A DNA stretch of 64,000 nt, taken from Vibrio sp. 05-20-BW147 (GTDB lineage Bacteria; Pseudomonadota; Gammaproteobacteria; Enterobacterales; Vibrionaceae). Numbering within the stretch: position 1 is the stretch's first letter; each line of letters begins with the position of its first letter. Positions 18,076 to 26,325 of the stretch are shown piece by piece. Both the position numbers and the translations under genes were made by a program. Location: NCBI RefSeq assembly GCF_013369385.1, contig NZ_SZTO01000006.1:186001-250000 (forward strand), in the 5' to 3' direction. Under the pieces are notes generated by a model that worked only from the letters and a program-made list of their open reading frames with translations, was not told where the DNA came from and did not search any database.

Positions 18076-20649
18076 CTACTGATGAGCAACAATCTGATCG
18101 TTACTCACGATAAGCTGTATTTTCTTATCCGGTAGCACCGAGCCCGCCAAAATAGATTTCGCCAGTGGGTTCTCGATACTTTGCTGAATCGCTCGTTTCA
18201 ATGGTCTTGCTCCGTAAACCGGGTCAAAACCAACTTGTGCGATCAATTCGAGCGCTTTATCAGACACTTCCAACTGATAGCCATGCTCTTCCATGCGATT
18301 CGCCAAGCGGTTAAGTTGAATCGCTGCGATCGACTTAATATGATCTTGACCAAGTGGGTGGAAGACCACTGTCTCATCAACACGGTTCAAAAACTCCGGC
18401 CTGAAGTGCTTGGTCACCACTTCCATCACCTGTTCTTTGATGCCTTGGTAATCCAACATAGCGAAGTTTTCTTGGATGCGGCTGGAGCCTAGGTTTGATG
18501 TCATGATGACCACGGTATTGCGGAAATCCACTGTTCTACCTTGTCCATCCGTCAATCGACCATCATCCAAGACTTGCAGCAGGATGTTGAACACATCAGG
18601 ATGCGCCTTTTCCACCTCGTCGAGCAAAATTACTGAATAAGGCTTACGTCGAACGGCTTCCGTTAAGTAACCACCTTCTTCATAACCCACATAGCCAGGA
18701 GGTGCACCGACTAAGCGTGCCACTGAGTGTTTCTCCATAAACTCGGACATGTCGATACGCACCATGGCATCTTCACTGTCGAACATGAAATTCGCCAACG
18801 TTTTGCACAGTTCCGTTTTCCCCACACCGGTTGGACCTAAGAATAAGAACGAACCAATCGGTTTATTGGGATCGGACAAGCCAGCGCGGCTGCGACGTAT
18901 TGCATTCGCAACAACTTCCACCGCCTCTTTCTGCCCAATAACGCGTTTATGCAGCACCTCTTCCATGCGAAGTAGTTTTTCTTTTTCTGCTTCAAGCATT
19001 TTGGAGACAGGGATACCCGTTTGCTTAGAAAGCACTTCCGCAATTTCATTATCGGTGACTTTGTTTTTCAACAAGGTCATTTCCTGCATTTCTGCTTGCG
19101 TTGCTAGGTCAAGTTGCTTCTCAAGCTCTGGAATACGGCCATATTGAAGCTCAGACATGCGGCTAAGATCCCCCGCTCGTCTTGCAAACTCCATATCCAT
19201 GCGTGCTTGCTCTAACGCCGCTTTAATATGCTGAGTGCCAGACAGCGCGGCTTTTTCCGCGTTCCAAATTTCCTCTAACTCAGCAAACTCACGCTCTTTC
19301 TCATTCAACTCTTCGTTAAGTGAGCGCAGACGTTTTTCACTCGCTTCATCGTGTTCATTACTCAGCGCCTGTTGCTCTATCTTGAGTTGGATGATTTTGC
19401 GCTCCAACTTATCCAGAGCTTCGGGTTTAGAATCGATCTGCATGCGAATACTGGATGCGGCTTCGTCGATGAGGTCGATCGCTTTGTCCGGTAATTGACG
19501 ATCAGAAACATAGCGATGCGACAAACTGGCCGCAGCAACGATCGCAGGATCGGTAATTTCAACGTGATGGTGCAGCTCATAGCGCTCTTTTAAACCACGC
19601 AAAATCGCAATGGTGTCTTCCACTGTTGGCTCATCCACCAGCACTTTTTGGAAGCGGCGCTCAAGTGCTGGATCTTTCTCGATATACTGACGATACTCAT
19701 CGAGTGTCGTGGCACCCACACAATGTAACTCACCACGTGCCAATGCGGGTTTGAGCATATTGCCTGCATCCATCGAACCTTCGCCTTTACCTGCACCAAC
19801 CATGGTATGCAACTCATCAATAAAGAGGATGATATTGCCTTCTTCTTTAGACAACTCATTCAATACCGATTTAAGTCGCTCCTCAAACTCACCACGGTAC
19901 TTCGCTCCAGCCACCAACGCGCCCATATCGAGTGACAACACTCGGCGACCACGCAGACCTTCAGGCACCTCGTTGTTGATGATGCGTTGTGCTAAACCTT
20001 CAACAATGGCGGTTTTACCGACACCTGGTTCACCAATGATCACGGGGTTGTTTTTGGTTCGACGCTGCAATACTTGGATGGTGCGACGAATTTCATCGTC
20101 ACGACCAATCACAGGGTCTAGTTTGCCCTGCTCTGCACGTTCCGTCAGATCAATGGTAAATTTCTCTAACGCTTGGCGAAGTTCTTCCGCATTTTGATCA
20201 TTCACTTTTTGACCACCGCGAATTTGCTCGATAGCTTGACTCACTTTCTGTTCAGTTAAGCCAAGTTCTTTGAAGAGCTGACCAAGTGGTCCTCTATCTT
20301 CGATTGCTGCGAGCAAAAAGATTTCAGATGAGATGTAAGCATCTTGGCGTTTTTGCGCAATCTTATCGCACAGGTTAAACATCGCGCCCATGGCTGAGGA
20401 GAGCTGTACATCACCACCAATACCGCTCACTTTGGGTAAGCGATCCAGCATTTCGCTGAGTTTTGAACGTAGGTGAGTGACATCCACATTTAAGATGGTC
20501 AGCAGTGGACGAATAGGGCTGCCGTTTTGATCAAGCAGCGCCACCATTAAGTGAACAGGTTCAATGTATTGATGATCGCGCCCTAACGCCAATGATTGTG
20601 CATCAGAGATAGCGATTTGAAATTTGCTGGTAAATCGATCAAGACGCAT
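18076..20649 (-). CDS. clpB: Protein disaggregase ClpB
   Basis: Hexameric AAA+ chaperone that extracts polypeptides from aggregates together with DnaK. At 857 residues it matches E. coli ClpB in length. Order: N-domain with two Clp repeats (residues 1-145), first AAA domain with GEPGVGKT near 206, coiled-coil middle domain (about 410-525), and second AAA domain with GPTGVGKT near 605. The pore-loop motif [11 protein letters not shown] near 250 and the GYVGYEEGG loop near 650 are visible. A heat-shock promoter lies upstream, as expected for this gene. Confidence 0.98.
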   Translation of the reverse strand: MRLDRFTSKFQIAISDAQSLALGRDHQYIEPVHLMVALLDQNGSPIRPLLTILNVDVTHLRSKLSEMLDRLPKVSGIGGDVQLSSAMGAMFNLCDKIAQKRQDAYISSEIFLLAAIEDRGPLGQLFKELGLTEQKVSQAIEQIRGGQKVNDQNAEELRQALEKFTIDLTERAEQGKLDPVIGRDDEIRRTIQVLQRRTKNNPVIIGEPGVGKTAIVEGLAQRIINNEVPEGLRGRRVLSLDMGALVAGAKYRGEFEERLKSVLNELSKEEGNIILFIDELHTMVGAGKGEGSMDAGNMLKPALARGELHCVGATTLDEYRQYIEKDPALERRFQKVLVDEPTVEDTIAILRGLKERYELHHHVEITDPAIVAAASLSHRYVSDRQLPDKAIDLIDEAASSIRMQIDSKPEALDKLERKIIQLKIEQQALSNEHDEASEKRLRSLNEELNEKEREFAELEEIWNAEKAALSGTQHIKAALEQARMDMEFARRAGDLSRMSELQYGRIPELEKQLDLATQAEMQEMTLLKNKVTDNEIAEVLSKQTGIPVSKMLEAEKEKLLRMEEVLHKRVIGQKEAVEVVANAIRRSRAGLSDPNKPIGSFLFLGPTGVGKTELCKTLANFMFDSEDAMVRIDMSEFMEKHSVARLVGAPPGYVGYEEGGYLTEAVRRKPYSVILLDEVEKAHPDVFNILLQVLDDGRLTDGQGRTVDFRNTVVIMTSNLGSSRIQENFAMLDYQGIKEQVMEVVTKHFRPEFLNRVDETVVFHPLGQDHIKSIAAIQLNRLANRMEEHGYQLEVSDKALELIAQVGFDPVYGARPLKRAIQQSIENPLAKSILAGSVLPDKKIQLIVSNDQIVAHQ

Positions 20650-20697
20650 AGCTACCTTCCTAACCTCAACTGAAGTAAATTCTTTAATCAGTATGAA

Positions 20698-20726
20698 AGA
20701 TGGCTACGCAAAAATCGTTTTTCAAG
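20698..20726 (-). promoter_or_regulatory. Sigma-32 heat-shock promoter of clpB
   Basis: On the minus strand CTTGAAA (20726-20720) matches the heat-shock minus-35 exactly. AGCCATCT (20705-20698) matches six of eight bases of the CCCCATNT minus-10. The 14-base spacer is within the known 13-15 range. It lies about 50 bases before clpB. Confidence 0.75.
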
Positions 20727-20766
20727 GGGGAACTAAAAACTAACGCTCGGTAAAATAAAACTGACG

Positions 20767-21483
20767 TTAGTCAAACCAGATAAAGCTCGCTTGACGCCCA
20801 GTGACACCTTCGCGACGGTAAGAATAGAAGCGTGAATCTTGATAGGTACACAAATTAGAAGAGTAAATCGCCTCAACCCCAATTGAAGAGAGACGAATAC
20901 GCGCTAACTGATCCATATCTGCCAACCACTTGTTTGGTGTGGTATGAGCAGAAAACGCATTCACTGCTTGAGGGTGTTGTTGACAAAAGGCCTCCACCAC
21001 ATCGTCTCCGACTTCAAAAGCCTGAGGACCGATCGCAGGACCAAGCCAAATCAGCACATCTTGTGAAAATTGACGAAGTGCTTCCTCAACGATTCCACCC
21101 GCTAAACCACGCCAGCCAGCATGCACGGCTGCAACTTGTGTCCCTGAGGTATTGGTGATTAAAACGGGTAAACAATCGGCAGTCATCGCACTGCAAACGA
21201 CACCAGAAGAATGGGTAAAAACCCCATCAGCATCAAGGATTACTTCGGTTGGAACTGTGGCTTCCATCACCGTCGTGGAATGAGTTTGATTGAGCCAAAT
21301 CGGTGCACTCGGCATCTGAGCCTGTTCGGCTAACCATTGACGATTTCTCATTACTATTGAAAAATCATCCCCAACATGTGTGCCTAAGTTCAAACCAGCG
21401 TAAACGTCCGTCGAATAGCCACCTTGGCGAGTCGTCGATAATGCTTTGACATTCTTAGGCGCTGGCCAGTTGGGGATAATCAT
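20767..21483 (-). CDS. pgeF: Peptidoglycan editing factor PgeF (YfiH family)
   Basis: Member of the laccase-domain DUF152/YfiH family. PgeF is thought to remove mis-incorporated serine from cell-wall precursors; homologues in other organisms have purine nucleoside activity. Conserved metal-ligand motifs are NQTHST (about residue 65), ADCLPV (about 105) and AAVHAGWRG (about 120), with a C-terminal CTYQDSRFYSYRR. The ATG at 21483 is preferred to the TTG immediately before it. The start lies 3 bases after the rluD stop, so the two form an operon, an order also seen in enterobacteria upstream of clpB. Confidence 0.93.
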   Translation of the reverse strand: MIIPNWPAPKNVKALSTTRQGGYSTDVYAGLNLGTHVGDDFSIVMRNRQWLAEQAQMPSAPIWLNQTHSTTVMEATVPTEVILDADGVFTHSSGVVCSAMTADCLPVLITNTSGTQVAAVHAGWRGLAGGIVEEALRQFSQDVLIWLGPAIGPQAFEVGDDVVEAFCQQHPQAVNAFSAHTTPNKWLADMDQLARIRLSSIGVEAIYSSNLCTYQDSRFYSYRREGVTGRQASFIWFD

Positions 21484-21486
21484 CAA

Positions 21487-22464
21487 TCAATACTCGTCTG
21501 GTAAACCATGCTCTTGTGCATCACGACGTAAAGTTTCAGTCAACTCAACCATATCGTCTGGCACCGGCGCATGGAACTCCATCTCTTCACCCGAGATCGG
21601 ATGCTCAAAGCGCAGCATCACTGCATGAAGCGCTTGGCGATCAAAGTTTCGGATCATTGCCGTAACCTCTTCAGAAGCGCCCGCTGGAATTCGCGCACGC
21701 CCACCGTAAGCCGCATCACCTAATAATGGATGTTGTAGGTAAGACATATGCACACGAATCTGGTGAGTACGGCCAGTTTCAAGACGCAAACGGATACGCG
21801 TGTGCTCTCGGAAATGCTCCGCCACTCGGAAATGCGTCACAGCAGGCTTACCCATGGGGCTCACCGCCATTAAGGTACGTTTTGTTGCATGGCGGCCAAT
21901 CGGTTTATCGACTTTGCCCCCCGCCGTCATTCGACCAATGGCAATGGCTTCGTATTCACGCGTAATATTGCGTTTTTGAAGAGCACGCACCAAACGTGTT
22001 TGTGCCGGTACGGTTTTCGCCACAACCATCAGACCCGTGGTGTCTTTGTCCAAACGGTGAACAATGCCTGCACGCGGCACTTCCGCCACTTCAGGACAAT
22101 GGAACAACAATGCGTTTAACACTGTACCGTCTGGCGTACCAGCCCCTGGGTGGACGACAAAATCACGAGGCTTATTGATCACTAAGATATCGTCATCTTC
22201 ATAGACAATATCCAGTGGAATATCTTGCGCTTCCCAGCGCACTTCATCTTCCAGCTCACCCAAAACAGTAATCACTTCCCCGCCCATTACTTTCGTTCTA
22301 GGTTTGGTGACTACGCTCCCGTCCACGGTAACTTTTCCTTCAAGCAACCATTCTTTCAGGCGCGAGCGAGAAAAGTCAGCGAACAACTCTGCGATAGCTT
22401 GATCTAGGCGTTGGCCTAATTGACTATCTTTTACGGTATTTGTTAATTCAATCTGCTGAGCCAT
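21487..22464 (-). CDS. rluD: 23S rRNA pseudouridine synthase RluD
   Basis: RluD makes pseudouridines 1911, 1915 and 1917 in helix 69 of 23S rRNA, which matter for ribosome assembly. An S4 RNA-binding domain covers about residues 17-75. The catalytic domain has HRLDKDTTG, with the essential Asp at residue 139 as in E. coli. The length of 325 residues matches the family. It is divergent from bamD, as in E. coli, and is followed at once by pgeF. The shared 136-base upstream region holds a short inverted repeat (GTTACT with AGTAAC) but no site I can name. Confidence 0.96.
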   Translation of the reverse strand: MAQQIELTNTVKDSQLGQRLDQAIAELFADFSRSRLKEWLLEGKVTVDGSVVTKPRTKVMGGEVITVLGELEDEVRWEAQDIPLDIVYEDDDILVINKPRDFVVHPGAGTPDGTVLNALLFHCPEVAEVPRAGIVHRLDKDTTGLMVVAKTVPAQTRLVRALQKRNITREYEAIAIGRMTAGGKVDKPIGRHATKRTLMAVSPMGKPAVTHFRVAEHFREHTRIRLRLETGRTHQIRVHMSYLQHPLLGDAAYGGRARIPAGASEEVTAMIRNFDRQALHAVMLRFEHPISGEEMEFHAPVPDDMVELTETLRRDAQEHGLPDEY

Positions 22465-22600
22465 ATGGAACTTTTTTAAAAACTGTGAGACTAATGCTCA
22501 CTACTGTGGAAAAATAGTGTATTGCAACATTGTATCTGTTACTGACAAGAAAGTAACGGAAGCTTAAGAAATATTTAGAATCAAGGAATCGACTCCTGAC

Positions 22601-23326
22601 ATGAAACACCATACTTTAGCAGGCCTGCTCGCGGTATCAGTGTTGTTTGGCTGTTCAAGCAGTGAACAAATTGTGCCGGATGTGCCACCAGCAGAGCTGT
22701 ATGCAGAAGCACAAACCTCTCTTCAAGGAGGAAACTGGCTCACAGCGATTGAGAAACTAGAAGCGCTAGATTCCCGCTACCCTTTTGGTGCTTACTCAGA
22801 ACAAGTACAACTTGATTTGATTTACGCCTACTACAAGAACGATGATTTGGCCTTGGGTTTGGCGACCATTTCGCGTTTTACGCGTTTAAATCCCACACAC
22901 GAAAAAATGGACTGGGTATTGTACATGCGTGGCCTCACCCACATGGCACAAGATCGCAACTTCATGCATGATTTGTTTAACGTTGATCGTAGTGATCGCG
23001 ATCCTGAGCCAGTCAAACAAGCTTTTGATGATTTCAAAAAGCTGCTTGAGCGCTATCCAAACAGCCCATACGCGGAAGATTCGCAAAAACGCATGTTTGC
23101 TCTAAAAAACCGCTTAGCAGAATATGACTTAGCAACCGCCGATTACTATTTACGTCGCGAAGCATGGATTGCAGCCATCAACCGTTGCCAGGAGTTGCAG
23201 AAAACTTACCCAGATACCATTGCTGCTAGAAAATCACTCAAAATTCAGCTAGCAGCGTATAAAGAACTGGGCTTACAAGATGCCATCGCACGCACCGAAG
23301 AGCTAATACGTCTGAATCCACTCTAA
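22601..23326 (+). CDS. bamD: Outer-membrane assembly lipoprotein BamD
   Basis: Essential lipoprotein of the BAM complex that inserts beta-barrel proteins into the outer membrane. The signal peptide ends at the lipobox LFGC with Cys18, followed by Ser-Ser, suited to outer-membrane sorting. The mature part is five TPR-like helical repeats, visible as AEAQTSLQGGNWLTAIEKLEAL, VQLDLIYAYYKN and a final LGLQDAIARTEELIR. The length of 241 residues is usual. It is a single gene with its own terminator 25 bases downstream and is divergent from rluD. Confidence 0.96.
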   Translation: MKHHTLAGLLAVSVLFGCSSSEQIVPDVPPAELYAEAQTSLQGGNWLTAIEKLEALDSRYPFGAYSEQVQLDLIYAYYKNDDLALGLATISRFTRLNPTHEKMDWVLYMRGLTHMAQDRNFMHDLFNVDRSDRDPEPVKQAFDDFKKLLERYPNSPYAEDSQKRMFALKNRLAEYDLATADYYLRREAWIAAINRCQELQKTYPDTIAARKSLKIQLAAYKELGLQDAIARTEELIRLNPL

Positions 23327-23350
23327 AGACACGATGACAAGAAAAACTAA

Positions 23351-23380
23351 AACGCCGCTGACAATACAGCGGCGTTTTCA
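23351..23380 (+). terminator. Terminator after bamD
   Basis: A perfect ten-pair stem, AACGCCGCTG (23351-23360) with CAGCGGCGTT (23367-23376), has a 6-base loop and a following TT-CA tail. Confidence 0.75.
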
Positions 23381-23683
23381 TATAAACTGGAGTGACAAAG
23401 ATCATAAAACGATATTGGTTACTTTTTGATACAACTCGTTATTTAAGCTGAACAACTCCCCTGAAAAGCAGTTGAATTTCAGCCATCTACTCTACCCAAT
23501 CTACTGTTTTCCTATCGAAGCACAAGCTTTTTTCAAAGAAAAAACAACAAGGCTTGCGAAAGATCACATTCCTCTTGAACAATAAAAAATGCCCATAAGA
23601 ATGTGATCCACATCACATTCTTTTATCCTTAAAATCGTAATCTGGAGTCAACCCATGAGGGATGCAACAGAGGAAACGCATTT
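23381..23683 (+). other. raiA upstream region
   Basis: About 300 AT-rich bases without a gene separate the bamD terminator from raiA. It holds an excellent CRP site (23602-23617) and a possible minus-10 TAAAAT (23630-23635). A long imperfect inverted repeat lies around 23523-23557 (CAAGC with GCTTG). No small reading frame with a ribosome site is seen. Confidence 0.5.
23602..23617. promoter_or_regulatory. CRP-cAMP binding site upstream of raiA
   Basis: TGTGATCCACATCACA fits the consensus TGTGA-N6-TCACA perfectly. It lies 67 bases before the raiA start codon. If TAAAAT at 23630-23635 is the minus-10, the site centre is near -32. A slightly later start point would give the usual -41.5 class II position. 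Confidence 0.7.
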
Positions 23684-24007
23684 ATGAAACTAAACATCAC
23701 TGGTAAAAACATCGAAATCACCTCTGCTATCCGCAATCACATTGAGAGCAAATTTAAAAAGCTAGAAAAATGGCAAACCGATATTATTAGTTGTCAAACG
23801 ACCTTTAGTGAAGAACCTGGAAAACAGATGAAGTTCGAGGCCGTGATTAAGGTTCCTAAAGGACAGCTAATTGCTTCCGCGATTCATGAAGATCTATACG
23901 CAGCCATCAACGAGGTGGAACAAAAACTAGAACGACAATTGAACAAACTGCAACATAAGCCTGATGCACGTCGAGCTGAAAAACCAGAAGTCGTAGAAGA
24001 AGAGTAA
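23684..24007 (+). CDS. raiA: Ribosome-associated inhibitor RaiA (YfiA/HPF family)
   Basis: Small ribosome-binding protein that occupies the decoding region of the 30S subunit and blocks translation in cold shock or stationary phase. The 107-residue product begins MKLNITGKNIEITSAIRNHIE and has the S30AE beta-alpha fold, ending in a flexible acidic tail (PEVVEEE). The short form without the long C-terminal domain is typical of RaiA/HPF in Gammaproteobacteria. An AGAGGAAA ribosome site precedes the ATG. The CRP site upstream suggests carbon-starvation control. Confidence 0.94.
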   Translation: MKLNITGKNIEITSAIRNHIESKFKKLEKWQTDIISCQTTFSEEPGKQMKFEAVIKVPKGQLIASAIHEDLYAAINEVEQKLERQLNKLQHKPDARRAEKPEVVEEE

Positions 24008-24027
24008 TCATCAACCAGATTGAGGGA

Positions 24028-24053
24028 ATGGCGCCAAAAGGCGCCATTTTTTT
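24028..24053 (+). terminator. Terminator after raiA
   Basis: The stem ATGGCGCC (24028-24035) with GGCGCCAT (24040-24047), an AAAA loop and a run of seven T is a textbook rho-independent terminator. Confidence 0.9.
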
Positions 24054-24055
24054 GC

Positions 24056-24084
24056 TTGACGCTCAATGCTGGCTTGCTTATTGT
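24056..24084 (+). promoter_or_regulatory. pheL-pheA promoter
   Basis: TTGACG (24056-24061) and TATTGT (24079-24084) are separated by 17 bases and give a good sigma-70 promoter, starting right after the raiA terminator. Transcription would begin near 24091, about 20 bases before the leader peptide. Confidence 0.65.
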
Positions 24085-24113
24085 GTTCCCACATTCACAA
24101 AAGTTTACTATTT

Positions 24114-24161
24114 ATGCAAATCCACTCTCTGTTTATTTTTGACTTCTTTTTTCTTCGATAA
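24114..24161 (+). CDS. pheL: Phenylalanine leader peptide PheL
   Basis: A 15-codon frame encodes MQIHSLFIFDFFFLR with five phenylalanines, three in a row. It is placed between a sigma-70 promoter and a terminator-type hairpin in front of pheA. Bases 24131-24153 can pair with 24182-24204, and 24162-24170 can pair with 24210-24217 as an antiterminator. This is the layout of phenylalanine attenuation. Ribosome stalling at Phe codons would let pheA be transcribed. The peptide sequence differs from the E. coli one. The ribosome site is weak. Confidence 0.85.
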   Translation: MQIHSLFIFDFFFLR

Positions 24162-24208
24162 TGGAGAGGCCGACTCGTTTGTGAAAGAAAAGTCAAAAAC
24201 AAACAGAA

Positions 24209-24234
24209 AGCCTCCCACATCGGGGGGCTTTTTT
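24209..24234 (+). terminator. pheA attenuator terminator
   Basis: The stem AGCCTCCC (24209-24216) with GGGGGGCT (24222-24229), one G-T pair, a 5-base loop and TTTTTT. The first arm can alternatively pair with TGGAGAGGC at 24162-24170, which would prevent termination. Confidence 0.85.
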
Positions 24235-24250
24235 ATTAAGGAACTGAGCG

Positions 24251-25429
24251 ATGACAGAACAGCCACTTTCTCTCGATGAGATTCGTTTGCGATTAAATAA
24301 CCTAGATGACCAATTGCTTAGCCTGCTTTCAGAGCGCCGTAAGCTCAGCATTGAAGTGGCTAAAAGCAAAGTCGAAACTTCAAAACCAGTTAGAGACGCT
24401 TCACGTGAGCAACAATTGCTAGTGAAACTGATTACGAATGGTCGTGAGAAGTATCAGCTCGACGCTCAGTACATTACCAAGCTGTTCCATACCATTATTG
24501 AAGATTCGGTGCTGCTGCAGCAATCATACCTGCAAAACCTGCTCAACCCAGAGCAGAGCCGAAAGCCTCTCGCTCGAGTCGCATTTCTTGGCTCTAAGGG
24601 CTCCTACTCGCATCTTGCCAGTCGCGAATACTTCAGTCGTAAGAATACAGAGCTTATCGAACTCAACTGCGAGCACTTTAAAGAAGTCACCCAAACCGTG
24701 GAATCGGGCCATGCCGATTTTGGCGTTTTGCCGATTGAAAACACCAGCTCAGGCTCGATCAACGAAGTTTACGACTTACTGCAACACACCACGCTCTACA
24801 TTGTTGGTGAGCTGACACAACCCATTGAGCATTGCTTGGTGGCCACCAAAGATGTGCGTCTCGAAGAAATAAAAGTGCTCTACTCTCACCCTCAACCGCA
24901 TCAGCAATGCAGCGAGTTTTTAAGTCGCTTAAAAGGGGTAACCCTGAAATCGTGCGCGAGCACCGCTGATGCAATGAAGAAAGTGCAAGAACTCAATCGT
25001 GATGATGTGGCGGCAATTGGCAACGCATCCAGTGGCAAACTTTACGGGCTGCAACCAATTCAGGGCAACATAGCCAACCAAACAGAGAACCACACTCGTT
25101 TTATTGTCGTGGCACGTAAGCCAGTTGAAGTGTCCACTCAGATCCCGGCCAAAACAACGCTGATCATGTCGACCTCACAAAAAGCGGGCTCATTAGTGGA
25201 AACCTTACTGGTACTGCAGCGTTATGGCATCAATATGACCAAGCTAGAATCGCGTCCTATCATGGGCAATCCTTGGGAAGAAATGTTCTATGTCGATCTC
25301 GAAGCGCACCTCGACTCTGAAGAGATGCAGTTGGCACTTGGCGAGCTCACAAAGATCACTAAGCATTTAAAAGTATTAGGATGCTACCCAAGCGAGAACG
25401 TGAAAGCGACACAAGTTAAACTGAGCTAA
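24251..25429 (+). CDS. pheA: Bifunctional chorismate mutase / prephenate dehydratase
   Basis: P-protein that converts chorismate to prephenate and then to phenylpyruvate for phenylalanine synthesis. Chorismate mutase covers about residues 5-90 (RLRLNNLDDQLLSLLSERRKL). Prephenate dehydratase covers about 107-285, with FLGSKGSYSHLA, a PIENTSSGSI motif and NHTRFIV. A C-terminal ACT domain (about 300-380) carries the phenylalanine-sensing ESRP motif. The length of 392 residues is usual. Regulation by the pheL attenuator is supported directly by the upstream sequence. Confidence 0.97.
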   Translation: MTEQPLSLDEIRLRLNNLDDQLLSLLSERRKLSIEVAKSKVETSKPVRDASREQQLLVKLITNGREKYQLDAQYITKLFHTIIEDSVLLQQSYLQNLLNPEQSRKPLARVAFLGSKGSYSHLASREYFSRKNTELIELNCEHFKEVTQTVESGHADFGVLPIENTSSGSINEVYDLLQHTTLYIVGELTQPIEHCLVATKDVRLEEIKVLYSHPQPHQQCSEFLSRLKGVTLKSCASTADAMKKVQELNRDDVAAIGNASSGKLYGLQPIQGNIANQTENHTRFIVVARKPVEVSTQIPAKTTLIMSTSQKAGSLVETLLVLQRYGINMTKLESRPIMGNPWEEMFYVDLEAHLDSEEMQLALGELTKITKHLKVLGCYPSENVKATQVKLS

Positions 25430-25435
25430 AAGATC

Positions 25436-25972
25436 ATGACAACGCAAAAAGTCATTATTGCTTCGCTGAACCCAGCCAAAATCACCGCAGTGGAAAGCGC
25501 GTTCACAAGTACCTTTCCCGATAGCGCCTTTGAATTTGTGGGGGTGAATGTCCCTAGCGAAGTGGCCGATCAGCCAATGAGCGACAGCGAGACTCACCTT
25601 GGTGCTCTTAATCGAGTCAGAAATGCTAAGGCTTGCCGATCAGACGGTGCATTTTATGTTGGTTTGGAAGCAGGCATTGATGGTAACGTCACCTTCGCTT
25701 GGATGGTGATTGAATCTCACACTCATCGTGGCGAATCTCGTTCAGCCAGTTTGATGTTGCCACCGAATGTCATTGCCAAATTGGCCAATGCAAACGAGCT
25801 GGGGGATGTGATGGATGAGGTGTTTGGCACCGAGAATATTAAACAAAAAGGTGGAGCGATCAGTTTATTGACGCAAAACCAGCTCACTCGTAGCTCGGTC
25901 TACCATCAAGCGTTAATCTTAGCCTTAATTCCTTTTACCAATCCTGAGCATTTCCCTGCCAACTTAAGCTAG
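25436..25972 (+). CDS. yjjX: Inosine/xanthosine triphosphatase YjjX
   Basis: A 178-residue house-cleaning phosphatase that hydrolyses ITP and XTP and so keeps deaminated purines out of nucleic acids. The fold resembles the Maf/HAM1 group. Motifs seen are the N-terminal ASLNPAKITAVESAF, then YVGLEAGID near residue 75 and QKGGAISLLTQNQLTRSSVYHQA near 140-162. It begins 6 bases after pheA, so readthrough from pheA is likely. In E. coli yjjX also lies next to trpR and slt; here it converges on trpR with a shared terminator. Confidence 0.93.
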   Translation: MTTQKVIIASLNPAKITAVESAFTSTFPDSAFEFVGVNVPSEVADQPMSDSETHLGALNRVRNAKACRSDGAFYVGLEAGIDGNVTFAWMVIESHTHRGESRSASLMLPPNVIAKLANANELGDVMDEVFGTENIKQKGGAISLLTQNQLTRSSVYHQALILALIPFTNPEHFPANLS

Positions 25973-25991
25973 GATAAGAACTCAAGAGTAA

Positions 25992-26016
25992 AAAGGCGGT
26001 ATCAACCGCCTTTTTT
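25992..26016. terminator. Shared terminator of yjjX and trpR
   Basis: The stem AAAAGGCGGT (25991-26000) with ACCGCCTTTT (26005-26014), an ATCA loop and T-runs on both strands. The trpR stop codon lies at the loop edge, so the hairpin is part of the trpR coding end. Confidence 0.85.
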
Positions 26017-26310
26017 CGTCCCTTCCAATAACTGATTCAAGCGCGCTTTATCTTCATCTGACTTTAACTTCAGCTCATTGGAACCTCGAGTAATGGTCGC
26101 AATACCAACGCCCAACATTTGGCTGATTTGTCGCTGGGAAAGCTCACCTTTTAACAACTCACGTACAATATTAACTCTGGAGATGAGCGCTTCTCGCTCG
26201 TCAGGCGTCATTAACATCGTCAGCAACATATCATGCTGTTCTTGCTCTACGCTGATTTTCACCAAATCGACGATTTGTTGCCAGTCGTTATATTCCGGTT
26301 GTTGCGACAT
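26002..26310 (-). CDS. trpR: Trp operon repressor TrpR
   Basis: Tryptophan-activated homodimeric repressor. The 102-residue protein has the all-helical TrpR fold, with the helix-turn-helix QRQISQMLGVGIATITRGSNELK at about residues 62-84. The segment LLMTPDEREALISRVNIVRELL precedes it. It starts 15 bases downstream of slt and is probably cotranscribed, matching the E. coli slt-trpR order. I found no consensus trp operator just upstream, so autoregulation is not evident here. Confidence 0.96.
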   Translation of the reverse strand: MSQQPEYNDWQQIVDLVKISVEQEQHDMLLTMLMTPDEREALISRVNIVRELLKGELSQRQISQMLGVGIATITRGSNELKLKSDEDKARLNQLLEGTKKGG

Positions 26311-26325
26311 TACTTTTTACCTATC

